Assembly: GCA_036897485.1 (NCBI GenBank)
Contig: JAYMTF010001808.1
Location: 1-21,204, forward strand
DNA length: 21,204 bases
DNA from: Pelargonium nanum
Taxonomy: Eukaryota; Streptophyta; Magnoliopsida; Geraniales; Geraniaceae
Reading direction: 5' to 3'
A program made the translations under genes and the position numbers. Below are positions 1 to 10,566 of this stretch, one piece after another; position 1 is the stretch's first letter, and each line of letters opens with the position of its first letter. Below the pieces are notes generated by a model that saw nothing but the letters and a program-made list of their open reading frames with translations, was not told where the DNA came from and made no database searches.

Positions 1-2
1 CA

Positions 3-6
<4 letters not shown>

Positions 7-33
<27 letters not shown>
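7..33. repeat. TA microsatellite
   Basis: An almost uninterrupted run of TA dinucleotides, visible directly. It is likely to vary in length between individuals. Confidence 0.9.
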
Positions 34-36
<3 letters not shown>

Positions 37-904
37 TATGTGAAGTAATATTTGGGTACTTGTGTTTTAGCTAATTGGGGTCTGATTTGTTGGTTCATTT
101 CTTGATTACCCATTTTGTATGTGTAGCTGATTTGCTTGCTGAAGAATCATATAGTGTTCATTGCTGTATTATAAGCAATTTTTTAGGTTGTGAAATTGAA
201 AATTTTGGTACCCAAATGCTTGAACTATAAGTAGTGCTCACTAGCCGAGAAAAAAAAATCTCGCCAATGAATTTGTAGCTTCAGAGCAACCTGTATCCAT
301 TTCATTCGTGTCTTGGTTGAGTATTTGTGTGTATGTATTGATTTGTGGTTTTTAAGGAGTTTGATATATTTGGTATCGGATTGGCTGATGATAGTATTTG
401 AATGTATGAATGCTTTGATTGATTGGAAACTGCACAATGTTCACTGCTGTTTTCTGTGCCGAGTGTATGTTGGGCGCACTTGTGATCAACAATGAATTTC
501 TGACCTTTTGGAATGTCGAAGACCCCCTTATTTGAGTATCTTCTGAGCTGATTTTTACTTGACTTTAAATTGTCTGTTTTCTGGTTTAAAATGAGGGAAT
601 TGAAAGTCACCCCGAGCTATAATCTCAGTTGTTTCCACTACCATTTTTTTAGAATGAGTTGAGAGATATTGGCAATTGTTTAGAGGAGCTATTTGAATAT
701 CAATTGGAATGTGTTTGCTACGCTGCATTAGTGATTAATGGATGAAGTAATGTCTATGTAATTATATAGCCTTGATCTGTTTCTACACAATGGTTTTGAC
801 ATGAATGAATAACGGAACTTCACGTGTGCATGTAATACTTAGTTTTGAGTTATTTGTTTGATATTGGTTGCGATAATCATGATGAGAAAGTGAACTTCTG
901 TATA

Positions 905-1370
905 AATTTTAGTTAAATCAATCCTTTTATATAGAGTTGACGATTTGTGTATGCTGTGTTCGTGTCGTGTTGAAGGTAGACTGTATGCTATACTGGCCAA
1001 CACGACACATTTAACAATCACGCTCCGATATTAAATATGAACACGACATGTTATGAACATGTAACTTGAATGCGTCACATTCAACATTGTCAACTAAATG
1101 GGCGTTTGGCACGACATGATTGGCATGACAAGACCAACACGATAAATTTTTAGCAAATCAGTCCTTTTATTTAGAGTTGGCAATTTGTGTACTGTTCATT
1201 TCGTGTTGAAGGTTGACTTTGTGCTATTTGGGCCACACGAACACTAAACATTTAACAATCATGCTCAAATATTACACATGAACACAACACGCAACTAAAT
1301 GGCAGGTTGGCATGACACAACACAATAGGCACGATACTCGCCAACACGATTAAATTTCACAAATTTAACA
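905..1370. repeat. Two degenerate tandem copies of a GTGTCGTGT-type repeat
   Basis: Two consecutive segments of roughly 235-240 bases resemble each other. Each begins with a similar stretch (AAATCAATCCTTTTAT near 915 and AAATCAGTCCTTTTAT near 1154). Each continues through GAGTTGRCRATTTGTGTA, TTCGTGTTGAAGG, ACATTTAACAATCA and an ACACGA-rich end. Strings such as TCGTGTCGTG and AACACGAC are common in non-autonomous plant DNA transposon relics. Divergence and the lack of clean termini prevent family assignment. Confidence 0.5.
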
Positions 1371-1754
1371 TTTTTAAAATAACTTTGTTAACTAGCAGTG
1401 CTCTTTTAGAATAATTTACAATTACAACACTTCACTGTGTGCGTTGTCCTGCTGGGTGTTTCACAACACGATTAATCATTCATGTGTGTGTTTTTGGGGC
1501 TAAACACAATTATTACACGAGTTGGATGCTCAATCATGCTATTTTCCGTCGTTTCACGTGTTGAGACCAATTGTTGGTGTCATGTTCTATATTTGGAATG
1601 ATGATTTGACACCATTGTAACATTTAGGGTACGGTTATTTTGTCACTTCTAGAAGCATTGGTTCACGGCTTTGTTACATTACTTTAACTTTTAGCACAAG
1701 TTAACAATGTTGTATCACTTCATTTATAATTACTGACACTTTGTTTTTTTACAG

Positions 1755-1860
1755 TTGTTGGCTTTGGCAAGAAGCGTGGACCCAACTCATCAGAGAAGTA
1801 AGGAGTCGATTTTGAATAGTGTAGATGGTCGGGTGAGGATACATGGAATTAGCATTTGAG
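1755..1860 (+). other. Candidate terminal exon plus 3' UTR of an upstream gene (uncertain)
   Basis: A T-rich tract followed by ACAG (1751-1754) precedes a more GC-balanced stretch. Depending on phase it could end a protein in three ways: a 34-codon frame from 1755 closed by a TGA at about 1857-1859; a short frame ending VGFGKKRGPNSSEK before a TAA near 1799; or a 19-codon frame. The T-rich DNA to about 2090 would suit a 3' UTR. I recognise no family in any frame, the upstream exons would be outside the window, and this may be chance. Confidence 0.25.
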
Positions 1861-3575
1861 TCGTGTTTTAATTTCTTGTTTGCTGGATTTAGACTGAAGC
1901 ATAGAGTTCAATTGTGTTAATCATGATGTATTGTGGAAACTAATTTTGTCATATGAATGATCCAATATTATTAGTTTTCAATTACATTTTGGTGTGTTTC
2001 TTAAATTTATTTTCTGTTTGCATCATTTTTTTTTTTGAAGTGAATGGACATTATGTAATGGTCTTGTGAATTGTATAGTTAATTGTTTTAGGATCTCAAA
2101 ATGAAGATTGAACCTCTACTCAATTCACAATTAGACTTTCAAATTTAAATTTTAGCAAGTCTTAATTGGTAGTAGAATTATAGGGGGTTTAACTCCTGGA
2201 TTCAACGGGTTACTCTGCCCTCACCAATTCTCTTGAGTAGGCATATCGTGGTGTCATTGTCTTATTGGTTTTGAGCAAAAAAAAAAAAAAATTGGTTCAT
2301 ATTCTTTTCTCATATGTATATTTATGAATGATATTACTTCGGAACAAAGTTGTATAATCGAGTGACCAAATTAATGGGACGAACACATCTCCTGATTATA
2401 CAATCTTAAAAAATTGACAGCTTTGGTAATTGGGCCAAATTGAAACAAAATAATATAATTGGAGATCAAGTAAATTTAGTTACAAAATATTTAAAAATTT
2501 AACTTTTCAATCTAAATTCAAGGCATCGATAATTGAATCAAGTCAAAAGAAAATAATATAATTCGAGATCAAATTGAAACAATATGGGCAATTTGGAGAC
2601 TAAATTAAAACAAATCTAAGGCTACCCATAAATTATAATTTGAATATAGCTATTGTGTACAAATAGCCTAATAATTTGGCTGAAAATAACTAAATGAGCT
2701 CTTCCTCAACTGCTACCAATTTCTCTTAGGTAGTATTTGAATTATGAGTATTAAATTTTCAAGAATGAGATTGACATTTACTGAAGAATGATTATACATT
2801 CTTTATATTTGTTTTATGACTTTTTGATGATTAAAGATAAAGAGGTTTTCTATTGATTCAAAAGTTGTACCTATGGGATGGGAATAGAGGGAGGAATTTT
2901 GAAATGAAATCGTACTCATTTCACAAATTTACATTCAACGAATCGCTTTATATTCACATTTATTACAACATGTACGAGTGGTTATGGTAAAATGTCGTTT
3001 CTTTTATTAAGTTGACTAACTTCAGTTCACATATTATTATTATTATTATTATCATTTTTTTTTGTCGAATTTAGAACATATAAACAAATTGTTTGCGTTA
3101 ACTCTGATAAAAATAACTGAAACAAAATAACATTAGTTTTATCAAAAGAAACATACGCACGTTACATTGGAGAACACATACACTTCATCAAATTATCTAA
3201 AACTCATACGTTAATTATTGAAATTTAAATTTTATAAAATTATTGCTAAACGACTCCTCTGTTAATCTTGAGAAACATTATAAAGTAGTTACAACAACAA
3301 CATAAGTTACATTAGACAAAACATATCTTTTTTGTCACATGAATTTTTTTTTTTGTCTAAAAATAAATTGACACGTTAGTCTAATTAGATGACACCAATA
3401 TGGATTGATTTGATTCGAAACAAAGTAACATAGTTCGGGAACCAAATTAAAACAATAAGATAATTTGAAAACATGATTAAAACAAAAATCAAATTAAGTA
3501 TAATTTAGAATAAAATAGATAGCTAAAAAAACCAATATGAACTTTTTTTTTTATATTGTTCAAAGTTAAAACTGC
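1861..3575. other. AT-rich intergenic DNA with old repeat relics
   Basis: No coding signal. The segment 2190-2290 ends in a run of about 14 A, and AATTGGT occurs on both sides (near 2166 and 2290), so it may be a decayed SINE or other retroposon; this is weak. Positions 2400-2640 and 3360-3530 repeat a phrase of the type ACCAAATTGAAACAAAATAATATAATT, typical of degenerate plant transposon DNA. A TTA trinucleotide run lies near 3031-3050. Phrases around 3113-3330 (ATAACTGAAACAAAA, TTACATTAGACAAAA) recur at 3764-3843, a local diverged duplication. Confidence 0.5.
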
Positions 3576-3587
3576 TGAACATTTTTT

Positions 3588-3739
3588 TTATTATTATTTG
3601 AGCTACACAACAGGGGTAGCTCTCCTTTATTAACTCATAATCCCACTCCATAGTCCATACCGTGGCAGAAAGACTTAAGCTGACACCTCAAAAGAAATCT
3701 GAAGCGCTTAACCGCTTGGGCCCACCTGCTTTGGCGTGT
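3588..3739 (-). mobile_element. tRNA-derived SINE, minus strand, with target-site duplications
   Basis: Read on the minus strand, the element starts near 3739 and soon shows a pol III box A-like stretch (GGGCCCAAGCGGTTAAG). About 35 nt later comes a degenerate box B (GAGGTGTCAGCTTAAGTC, compare the usual GGTTCGAGTCC). It ends at the left in an A-rich tail, seen as TTTTATTATTATTT on the plus strand. It is flanked by identical 12-nt direct repeats, TGAACATTTTTT at 3576-3587 and 3740-3751. These are hallmarks of a LINE-mobilised SINE. Box B is too decayed to be sure the internal promoter still works. The element ends about 57 nt upstream of the putative TATA box of the next gene. Confidence 0.65.
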
Positions 3740-3807
3740 TGAACATTTTTTCATTTAAGCAATAACTGAAAGTGACTGAAACAAAAAAATTAATTAGTTT
3801 TTGTTGT

Positions 3808-3814
3808 TATAAAA
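3808..3814 (+). promoter_or_regulatory. Putative TATA box of the GT14 glycosyltransferase gene
   Basis: TATAAAA lies in otherwise T/A-rich DNA, followed within 30-60 nt by a less biased leader-like stretch (CCCATTGACTCC, AGCCCAAAG). A CT-rich tract at about 4000-4017 is typical of plant 5' leaders. It would give a transcription start near 3840 and a leader of about 680 nt, possibly containing an intron. Placement is inference. Confidence 0.4.
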
Positions 3815-4197
3815 ACATAGGTTACAATTACATTAGACAAAAGAGCCCATTGACTCCTTCAAGTCTTTAAGACACAACAACAAGCCCAAAGATCTGGGAA
3901 CAGACAAGAACCCACAAACCGTCCTAGGTTTTGCCGTTCCTAAACTGTTTCTTTTTAAACAATCCTAAACTGTTTCTTTGTTGCACTTATTGTTGTCACC
4001 CTCTCTCTCTCTCTCTCCAGCTACTAAATTTCAAAACGCACAGATTTGGTACCAATTACGAGCCATCATCAAAACCCATCTCTCATCTCTCCAACAAAAA
4101 GTTGGGTCAATTCAAGATTTGAGGAACTCAGGTCAGAATCGATCTCAAAAACTGTATCTTTTTGTTCCTCCATAGCTCCCAATAACCAGATTCATAT

Positions 4198-4302
4198 ATG
4201 GTTTCAGGTTGTTTCCATACTTTTGTGAAAGCTTCTGTTTTGGCTGCAAATTATCTCAATTTGATTGTTTTTGGAGCAAACCCAGTTTGTGAATTTGAGT
4301 GA
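4198..4302 (+). other. Upstream ORF (34 codons) in the GT14 leader
   Basis: An ATG at 4198 opens a 34-codon frame ending in TGA at 4300-4302, ahead of the main start at 4522. Shorter ATG-stop pairs occur near 4338 and 4367. If this part of the leader stays in the mature mRNA, these could lower translation. If it is spliced out (possible donors near 4207 or 4380, possible acceptor near 4420), they are irrelevant. No peptide similarity recognised. Confidence 0.3.
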
Positions 4303-4521
4303 TTGATTTGGTTTTGGGTTTGTTTCTGTTCCCCATATGGTAAAGTTTTGAACTTTTTGTTATAAGATGCTATATGAGGTGAGTTTTTGAGTATTGATTC
4401 AAAGAGGGTGCTCTCAGATTCTCCACTTCTGAGAACCCAACACCCTTGAATTTGAATTTGCTAGATTGTTGAGAGTTTTAGAGGAATTGGGTTTTTGATA
4501 GATTTCATTGAAGTTGAGATC

Positions 4522-6405
4522 ATGCAATCCAAGACAATGTCATTGGAGGAAGGCAAGGACCTTTCTGCTACAGTTAGAAGTAATCAACCTAGGGCTTTGC
4601 CATTGAGGTTTCTTAAGGTTTTTGTTGGGTTTTTGGTTATGGGTCTTGGGTTATCGATTGTTAGCATGTATATGATAAAGTATTTTGGGGTTAAGGATTT
4701 TGCTTTCGTAGCACCTTCCACGATCCGGCCTTGCTTTGAAGAGGTAATCAGTGTAGAAAGATGGGTGAAGCCTCCGGTGAACCTGTTACATGCCATGAAT
4801 GACACGGAGCTGCTTTGGCGGGCTTCGTTCGCTCCGCAAATACCAAATTACCCGTTTGGGAGAGTTCCGAAGATTGCTTTCATGTTCTTGACAAAGGGGC
4901 CGTTGCCATTGGCGCCACTTTGGGAGAGGTTTTTCATGGGTCACGAGGAGTTTTATTCCATTTACATTCATTCACTGCCGTCGTATGTCCCCGACTTTCC
5001 TGCTTCATCGGTCTTCTACAAGAGGCAAATCCCAAGCAAGGTATTGTTAAGTTCTAATTAGCAATGTGTAGATTGCCGATTTGTTTTGTGAATCTTGTTA
5101 AATAGTTCTAATTAGCAAATTCTGCGTGATTTGTCAAACATGGATATTGTTTCATTTAACCGGTAAAAGTCTTTGTTGCATAAGCTTTTATATAATGATT
5201 TGAACTTTACTGCATTACATGTTATGTCGTATTGCATGTAGAGCAGTTTGCTGATATCGGCTTTCATAAAGATCTGTTTCTTTCACTCACATTTAGTTTA
5301 CATCATATATTCCGGTCAAGTTATTAGCATTTGAAGGACGAAGAATTGGGTTGCGTCCGAGTGTTGCATTTTTATATTTGATTGCGAAGTGAGCCCGATA
5401 TTTACCTTTTGATTGATGTACTCTAAGGAGCTTTTAGTTAGTTTTATAACAGATAGATATAGGTATATGTTAATAACCCAAATTCATGATCGTTTATCTA
5501 AGCATCTCATTCTGCCTCTCACGTCAATTCGTTGAATTGATATGTCCCTCGGCATTATCTGTCCTTTAGTGTTTTCGGTTCTTCATTTAGTCATTTGCGG
5601 TGCGTAATCATGGCCATGTTAAAACCCGAGTATGCAGTATAAGTTATTTGATCATATGTTGATGATTGTACTTTCCATGTAACCCGCTCAAGGGTATTTT
5701 AGTTCCACACGTTTCATCATTTGGAATAGATAACCGAACTAATTTTATCTGCTTTACCATGTGCAGGTCGCTGAGTGGGGCCGGATGAGTATGTGCGATG
5801 CGGAGAGAAGGCTTCTAGCCAATGCATTGCTCGATATCTCAAATGAATGGTTTATCCTCCTGTCAGAGGCGTGCATTCCTCTCCAAAACTTCAGCATCAT
5901 CTATCGCTACATCTCGAGATCCCGGTATAGCTTCATGGGTTCAATCGATGAACTAGGACCATATGGTAGGGGACGATACAACCCAAACATGACTCCTGAG
6001 GTCAACTTGAGCGATTGGCGTAAAGGTCCTCAGTGGTTTGAAGTTAACCGAAAACTAGCCATTGACATAGTTAAAGACACCATTTACTACCCCAAGTTCG
6101 AAAAGTTTTGCAGACCAGCATGTTACGTGGACGAGCACTACTTCCAAACAATGCTGACCATCGAGTCCCCGCACCTCTTGGCAAATCGGAGCCTTCACTG
6201 GGTGGACTGGTCGAGGGGCGGGGCCCACCCAGCCACGTTCGGGAAAAACGATATCAAAGAGGAGTTCTTCAAGCGGATTTTCGAAGGTAACAAATGCATT
6301 TACAATAACCAGCCATCTTCGCTTTGTTTCCTTTTTGCAAGAAAGTTTGCACCAAGTGCCTTGGATCCTCTTTTACGAATAGCATCCGAAGCTTTAGGGA
6401 TTTAA
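4522..6405 (+). CDS. GT14-family (DUF266, Core-2/I-branching, BC10-like) glycosyltransferase, two exons
   Basis: Exon 1 is 4522-5040 and exon 2 is 5767-6405, joined in phase 0 across a 726-nt GT-AG intron (donor AAG|GTATTG, acceptor GTGCAG|GTC). The product is 385 aa, normal for the family. The start is the first in-frame ATG; upstream the frame only offers a TTG (4495) and then a stop. A short cytosolic N-terminus is followed by one membrane anchor (residues 31-52), so it is a type II protein, probably in the Golgi. The catalytic region starts near [14 protein letters not shown] (116-129). It shows the motifs DAERRL (184-189), LLSEACIPL (204-212), GRGRY (240-244), [12 protein letters not shown] (257-268), YVDEHYF (293-299) and [15 protein letters not shown] (318-332). 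The family has the GT14 fold. Rice BC10 affects cell-wall cellulose and arabinogalactan, but substrates of most plant members are unknown. Nothing is missing or broken. Confidence 0.93.
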
Positions 6406-6660
6406 GTCTTGGGAAGTGCTTGCCATTGAGTTGCATATCCCGGGAAACGCTAACACGGAGCAATGTGAACTTAGTTATGCGCTAACAGTAACGATTTACA
6501 TTTACGGAGGATTTTGATTGCTGTGAAATGCATTTTAGATTGTGTATAGAGAAAATCAGAACATTTATATTCATATATTGGCATGACAAGAGAGCTTTGG
6601 GCATGAAAATAAGAAATGTCATGAGTCACTTGAATGTATTGCTAGTGTTACATTCTTATG

Positions 6661-6666
6661 AATAAA
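6661..6666 (+). terminator. Poly(A) signal of the GT14 gene
   Basis: AATAAA about 255 nt after the stop codon, followed by a T-rich stretch (CATATTTTTCTTGG), as expected for a plant 3' end. Confidence 0.6.
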
Positions 6667-6728
6667 TATTAACATCTCCATATTTTTCTTGGAATGATTT
6701 GCATCTTGAATTTGCTTGATGTGTAATT

Positions 6729-6860
6729 AGGGGTGTCAATTTGTGTTCGTGGGTCGTGTGGAAATGGGTAATCCGAATTTGATTATTAAACTGGTTAAAT
6801 TATACGACTCGTGGCGAGTTTGGTTTATAAGTATAAATACTCATTTTCTTGGTAAAAGAA
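6729..6860. repeat. Relic of a TAGGGGTGTCAATTTGTG-type DNA transposon
   Basis: The segment opens with TTAGGGGTGTCAATTTGTG and continues with CGTGGGTCGTGTGG and ACGACTCGTGG. This style of terminus and GTCGTG-rich interior is common in non-autonomous hAT-like elements of plants. The other end is not identifiable, so only a relic can be claimed. Confidence 0.35.
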
Positions 6861-7434
6861 ACGATCCCACAATTTACTTGTAAACTTTCTCTCTCTATAA
6901 TTCTTTTTAGAGTCATGGCTAGCTAACGAGATGTGGTTCGCATTTTCTTAAAGTAGATTCTTACCCTCACGCCTTAAGCGGTTTTCTAGACACACACTAA
7001 GGTCTCTGCTTAACGCCTTAACGGTGTGCTATCCTGGTGCAAGCTCCAATAACCCATGAGTAAGGTATCAAGTCTCCAACTTCACCCTCTAACTCCATTC
7101 CAACTTAGAGCATTTTTAATACAGCTACCCTAACACGTGAACAAGACGACAACACATTTTATTGTGCTCCTTTAACTCGAGCGAAAAAAACAATTTTAAA
7201 TATTAACCCAATTTAATTGGTCCTTGAAGTTTTGATGTAAGCTCTAACGGTAAAGACAATTTTAAATTGAGTTAAAACACGAAAGTTAATAATCTATTTT
7301 GGGTTAAAAGAAAGTTCATGGACTAAATCAGATCCAAACACGAAAGTTTATGAAATTGATTTCCTTTTCTAAATAGTAAATAGGCTTTCCTTCTAGGAGA
7401 TCTCAAAGTTTCCTATAAGTTTTCTTAATAAAAC
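6861..7434. other. Intergenic DNA upstream of the F-box pseudogene
   Basis: No gene seen. Around 6970-7070 are phrases such as CACGCCTTAAGCGG, GCTTAACGCCTTAACGG and CCAATAACCCATGAG, resembling dispersed repeat DNA, but no termini or duplications could be found. Positions 7200-7350 have diverged internal repetition (AATTTTAAAT, ACACGAAAGTT twice). Confidence 0.35.
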
Positions 7435-7442
7435 TTGCGTTC

Positions 7443-7513
7443 CAAGAAACCAAAAGCTCCAACAACAATGGCCATGATCTTCAAGAAACCAAAGATAGCT
7501 CCAACAACAATGG
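7443..7513. repeat. Tandem duplication across the F-box start codon
   Basis: CAAGAAACCAAA..GCTCCAACAACAATGG occurs at 7443-7471 and again at 7482-7513, offset 39 nt, the second copy with a 3-nt insertion. The duplication stays in frame (KKPKAPTTM then KKPKIAPTTM) and gives the gene in-frame ATGs at 7468, 7474 and 7510. Confidence 0.85.
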
Positions 7514-8434
7514 ACAAGATCTCCCAATTGCCCCAGCCCATCCTCCATCACATCCTCAATTTTCTCGAAACCGAAGAAGCTGCTCGAACCGCAATTCTCT
7601 CCAAGAATTGGAGAACCATCTTCAACTCTCGTCCTGTTCTTAGTTTCATCCAAAGCCGATACAAAACGGAGCAGTGTTTCATAGATCGAGTCGATGATTC
7701 TATACAAAAGTTTCTCCGAAAAAAGCTCAGCATTCAAAAATTCGAGCTAGATGCCCAATCCTACGATCCTGACCGATGGGACCCGCACATAAACAGGTGG
7801 ATCCATCAATTGGTCAATGACGCCAATATCGAGGAGCTTTGGCTTGAATCACGTTGGACCCCTAGTTACATGTTGCCTCCGATTATGTTTCGTTCGAAAA
7901 CAATTACTAGCTTGAGACTGGCCCGATGCTCTTTTAAGAATTGTGACATTGTGACGCTTCCAATCTATCTAAGCTAAGCCTAATTAATGTCGATTTCGAA
8001 CAAGAGAAATTTAAGAATTTGATTTCCGGTTGTCCCTTCATGGAGATTCTTGAGCTCATACAGTGCAAAGGGTTATCGAAAATTTGTATTTCAAATCTCG
8101 ATAGACTCCAAAAAGTTGTGTTGAGATCGTGCCCTGGTCTTATCGAAGTAACAATTATAGCAGCAAAGCTTCGGGTTTTTAAGATTTGGAGGTCCAATTA
8201 TAGAGACACGGAGTGTGAGATTAATTTGTTCGCGTGTGAGTTGACACTCAAAAATTAACTTTTTTTATGGTCGGTCTGACCACGGATGTGTTCAAGGGTT
8301 TCGTTTCAAAGTTTCGCGAACTGGAGAAGTTGGTGGTAACGGACCATATTTTGGAAAGGATAGAGATTCTAAATCATCGTAGGCTTCATGAAACTCGATC
8401 ACTTAAAGGATATGAAATTAATCGTAAAGATTGA
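7468..8434 (+). pseudogene. F-box/LRR (FBD-like) gene broken by two frameshifts
   Basis: The first part (7468-7977) encodes an N-terminal F-box: ISQLPQPILHHILNFL, then AARTAILSKNWRTIFNSRP, then leucine-rich sequence ending LARCSFKNCDIVTLP. At 7961/7962 one base appears lost. The next frame picks up exactly at 7962 (NLSKLSLINVDFEQEKFKNL) and runs to a stop at 8256-8258. A second one-base slip beside the A5 run at 8250-8254 moves the frame again, and LRR/FBD-like sequence (VFKGFVSKFRELEKLVV) continues to a TGA at 8432-8434. No GT-AG intron fits either break. Intact relatives are substrate adaptors of SCF E3 ubiquitin ligases. Even joined, the reading is short for a full F-box/LRR/FBD protein, so the 3' end may be lost too. 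Sequencing error is an alternative for either break. If translated, the first part would give a truncated F-box protein of 169 aa from ATG 7468, or 155 aa from ATG 7510. Confidence 0.8.
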
Positions 8435-9792
8435 CCCAATAAGTTTATTTATGTGTTACTCCTAATTTTTATGCAATTATTCACTCTACCCATAATTATT
8501 AATTTATTATTCAAATATGCGACGACAGTAAAATTTTCTCAAAATCCTGTATTTGTAAAAATCCAATTGGTCGGGCAACTTTAAAGAATGTTTGCGTAAA
8601 TGTTATATGCGTGAGCTATGAATATTGCAAATTATTTGTAAAAATCTAGATGGAACAGTGTCTTTTTTCCTTGAACATGAAATTGAAGACCTAAATTGAC
8701 TACTTCACTAATTCACTTACAACAACATTGATTAATTCAACAAAAAATGAAAGACTTCATAAATAAATCAGTTGTGCCCACCAAATACCTACTAATATTA
8801 GCATTTAATGAAAGATTATACTGATGAGTGACCAATTGGTCAAAATGATTTAACATATTTACATATTAAATAGCATTAAATATGATATCAAACACAAAGA
8901 CCATTACATATCATACCTTTGAAAAAGTAATTTTTTTTAAAGAAAATACTAATTTTAATAATAATAATGATGAATTAATGACTTAATTTAAACCGATATG
9001 ATATAAAAACAAATATTTTGTCATGAATAACTTAATTCGCTTATTTTTAATTAAAAAGTTTGATGAGATGACATTCTAATATATATATGTATTATAAATG
9101 TTTATTTTTATCCAATTTTTATGATATGTATAAATTTATTTGGCTTCTTAAAAAATAAAATTGAAACTATAATATGTAGGAGATCAAGTGTAGGTAGATG
9201 CTAAATCCAAATTGTTGGACCAAAATTGGTAGATGATCTCCAAGCCATAATTGAGGTGGATTTCCATTATTTTCTTGTTTATATCACCATATATTTAAGA
9301 CTGTTGTTGTTGGTTGTTTGTACTTATAGATAGTATTTATTATTCCATTCTATAATTTACAAACTTCTAGGGTTTTTTTTACAAAATTTTTAAAAATTTA
9401 ATTCATTTAAAATATAAAATTTTGTAATTTTAAACATGTCATCTACCCCTCTCTAATATATAAACGAACTTAATATTTACAATTTCAATAAAAGCCACAT
9501 GTCGTACTTTCTTGTAAAAACATCATAAATAACTAAATAAACAACTATACATCCATACTTGTATTAATGCTCTTACATTTAATTAGTTTAATAGAAAAAA
9601 TCGCAACAATATTATCATGAGCTATAACTACAATTAAATTTGAAGCCTTATAAGTATTTTTTTTAAATTATTATTATTCTTATTAATTATAGTATAGATT
9701 TAGTCACTTGTTGGTCAACAACTATATATTTAAAACTCTTCAACTGTAATTAACTACACCAACTATCATTTTCTTGGTCTTAAATAGAGGCC

Positions 9793-9823
<31 letters not shown>

Positions 9824-10359
9824 TTTTAAAGTAGAGGCCTAGATATTTAATTACACTATAAAAGTATAACATATTAACATTGTAAAGTGTAAACTTACTA
9901 TAATGTCAAGTCAATCAAATTTTATTCTTGACAAAAACATCTTAATACAAAAAGAGCACCATCATAAGGCAAATATAGGAATAGGAAATTAAGAATTCCA
10001 TTTTGATAAGTTAAATTATAATTACAAGTTAAGGAACTACGTATCCAAATCTTATTTGAGAACTTCTTTTAGAGCTAATAATAGAGATTCGAGCTAAATT
10101 TAATGGAGCATGTCCTCGCTCATGTAAGTATCAGGGTAGGTTATTGCAACCTGTCCCCAATTCCGCCCCATGCCTCAAATAAAATCTTTGTCTCGTGTCT
10201 TGTACGAGTCAGAGACATTAGTTCAAGTTATATTGACATTCCCACTTACACCACACAAAATATGCAATAAGATTTTGTCATAATTTACTTAAATATATTG
10301 AACTATATTATAGAAATTAATTCAAAATTTATGAAAATTTCTTGAAATGCAATTTTAAG
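8435..10359. other. AT-rich intergenic DNA, no gene seen
   Basis: Long A- and T-rich stretches with no coding signal on either strand. A TA microsatellite followed by a T run at about 9795-9827 is bracketed by TAGAGGCCTA at 9785-9794 and 9832-9841. Nothing else could be assigned. Confidence 0.6.
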
Positions 10360-10373
10360 TATATCCTTTTTAT

Positions 10374-10566
10374 AACCACTAAGGGTGGCGCAGTTGGTTA
10401 TTCCAGCTGTGTGTAAGAGATCACTTTGGTGTAGTCAGGTGCCAAAAGCCCTAGGCTAGGGTAAAGAGGTTTTGTCTCTTTCCTGAACACTATTGATTCC
10501 TTGTATATATACATATTTAGGCCGTCGCAAAATAGAATTTCGGCATCTGTCTGTATTAAAAAAAAA
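10374..10566 (+). mobile_element. tRNA-derived SINE with perfect 14-bp target-site duplications
   Basis: The element opens CACTAAGGGTGGCGCAGTTGG, which contains a pol III box A (GGTGGCGCAGTTGG). It runs about 190 nt and ends in an A-rich tail (TATTAAAAAAAAA). TATATCCTTTTTAT occurs at 10360-10373 and 10567-10580, a perfect 14-nt target-site duplication, so both ends are fixed. The expected box B position (about 10439) reads GGTGCCAAAAGCCC and is degenerate, so this copy may not be transcribable. The same 5' head occurs in the SINE at the right end of the window. Confidence 0.85.

Larger units (their letters stand above)
1..1754. other. T-rich stretch without a recognisable gene; possibly intron of a plus-strand gene
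   Basis: No open reading frame here resembles a protein I recognise. The plus strand is rich in T and TTG runs, as plant introns and 3' UTRs are. A TA dinucleotide microsatellite lies at about 7-33. A degenerate tandem repeat occupies about 905-1370. A pyrimidine tract ending in ACAG at 1751-1754 would be a good splice acceptor, so the stretch may be an intron of a gene that starts left of the window. That is inference. Confidence 0.3.

Noticed and set aside
302..610. 102-codon minus-strand open frame
   Set aside because: Asparagine/serine/threonine-rich translation of T-rich DNA with no motif or gene signals.
3001..3850. LTR retrotransposon around the SINE, suggested by similar phrases at 3113-3330 and 3764-3843
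   Set aside because: The similarity is short and diverged, with no TG..CA ends, primer-binding site or coding remnants.
4495..4521. Longer N-terminus for the glycosyltransferase starting at 4495
   Set aside because: The first codon would be TTG, not ATG. The first in-frame ATG is at 4522 and an in-frame stop lies upstream at about 4462.
7393..7737. 114-codon minus-strand open frame
   Set aside because: It is antisense to the F-box coding region and its product resembles nothing; the plus-strand frame has a clear F-box.
7954..7976. Very short intron instead of a frameshift in the F-box gene
   Set aside because: The only GT..AG span across the break is about 23 nt, far below the plant minimum, whereas a one-base deletion restores continuous similarity.
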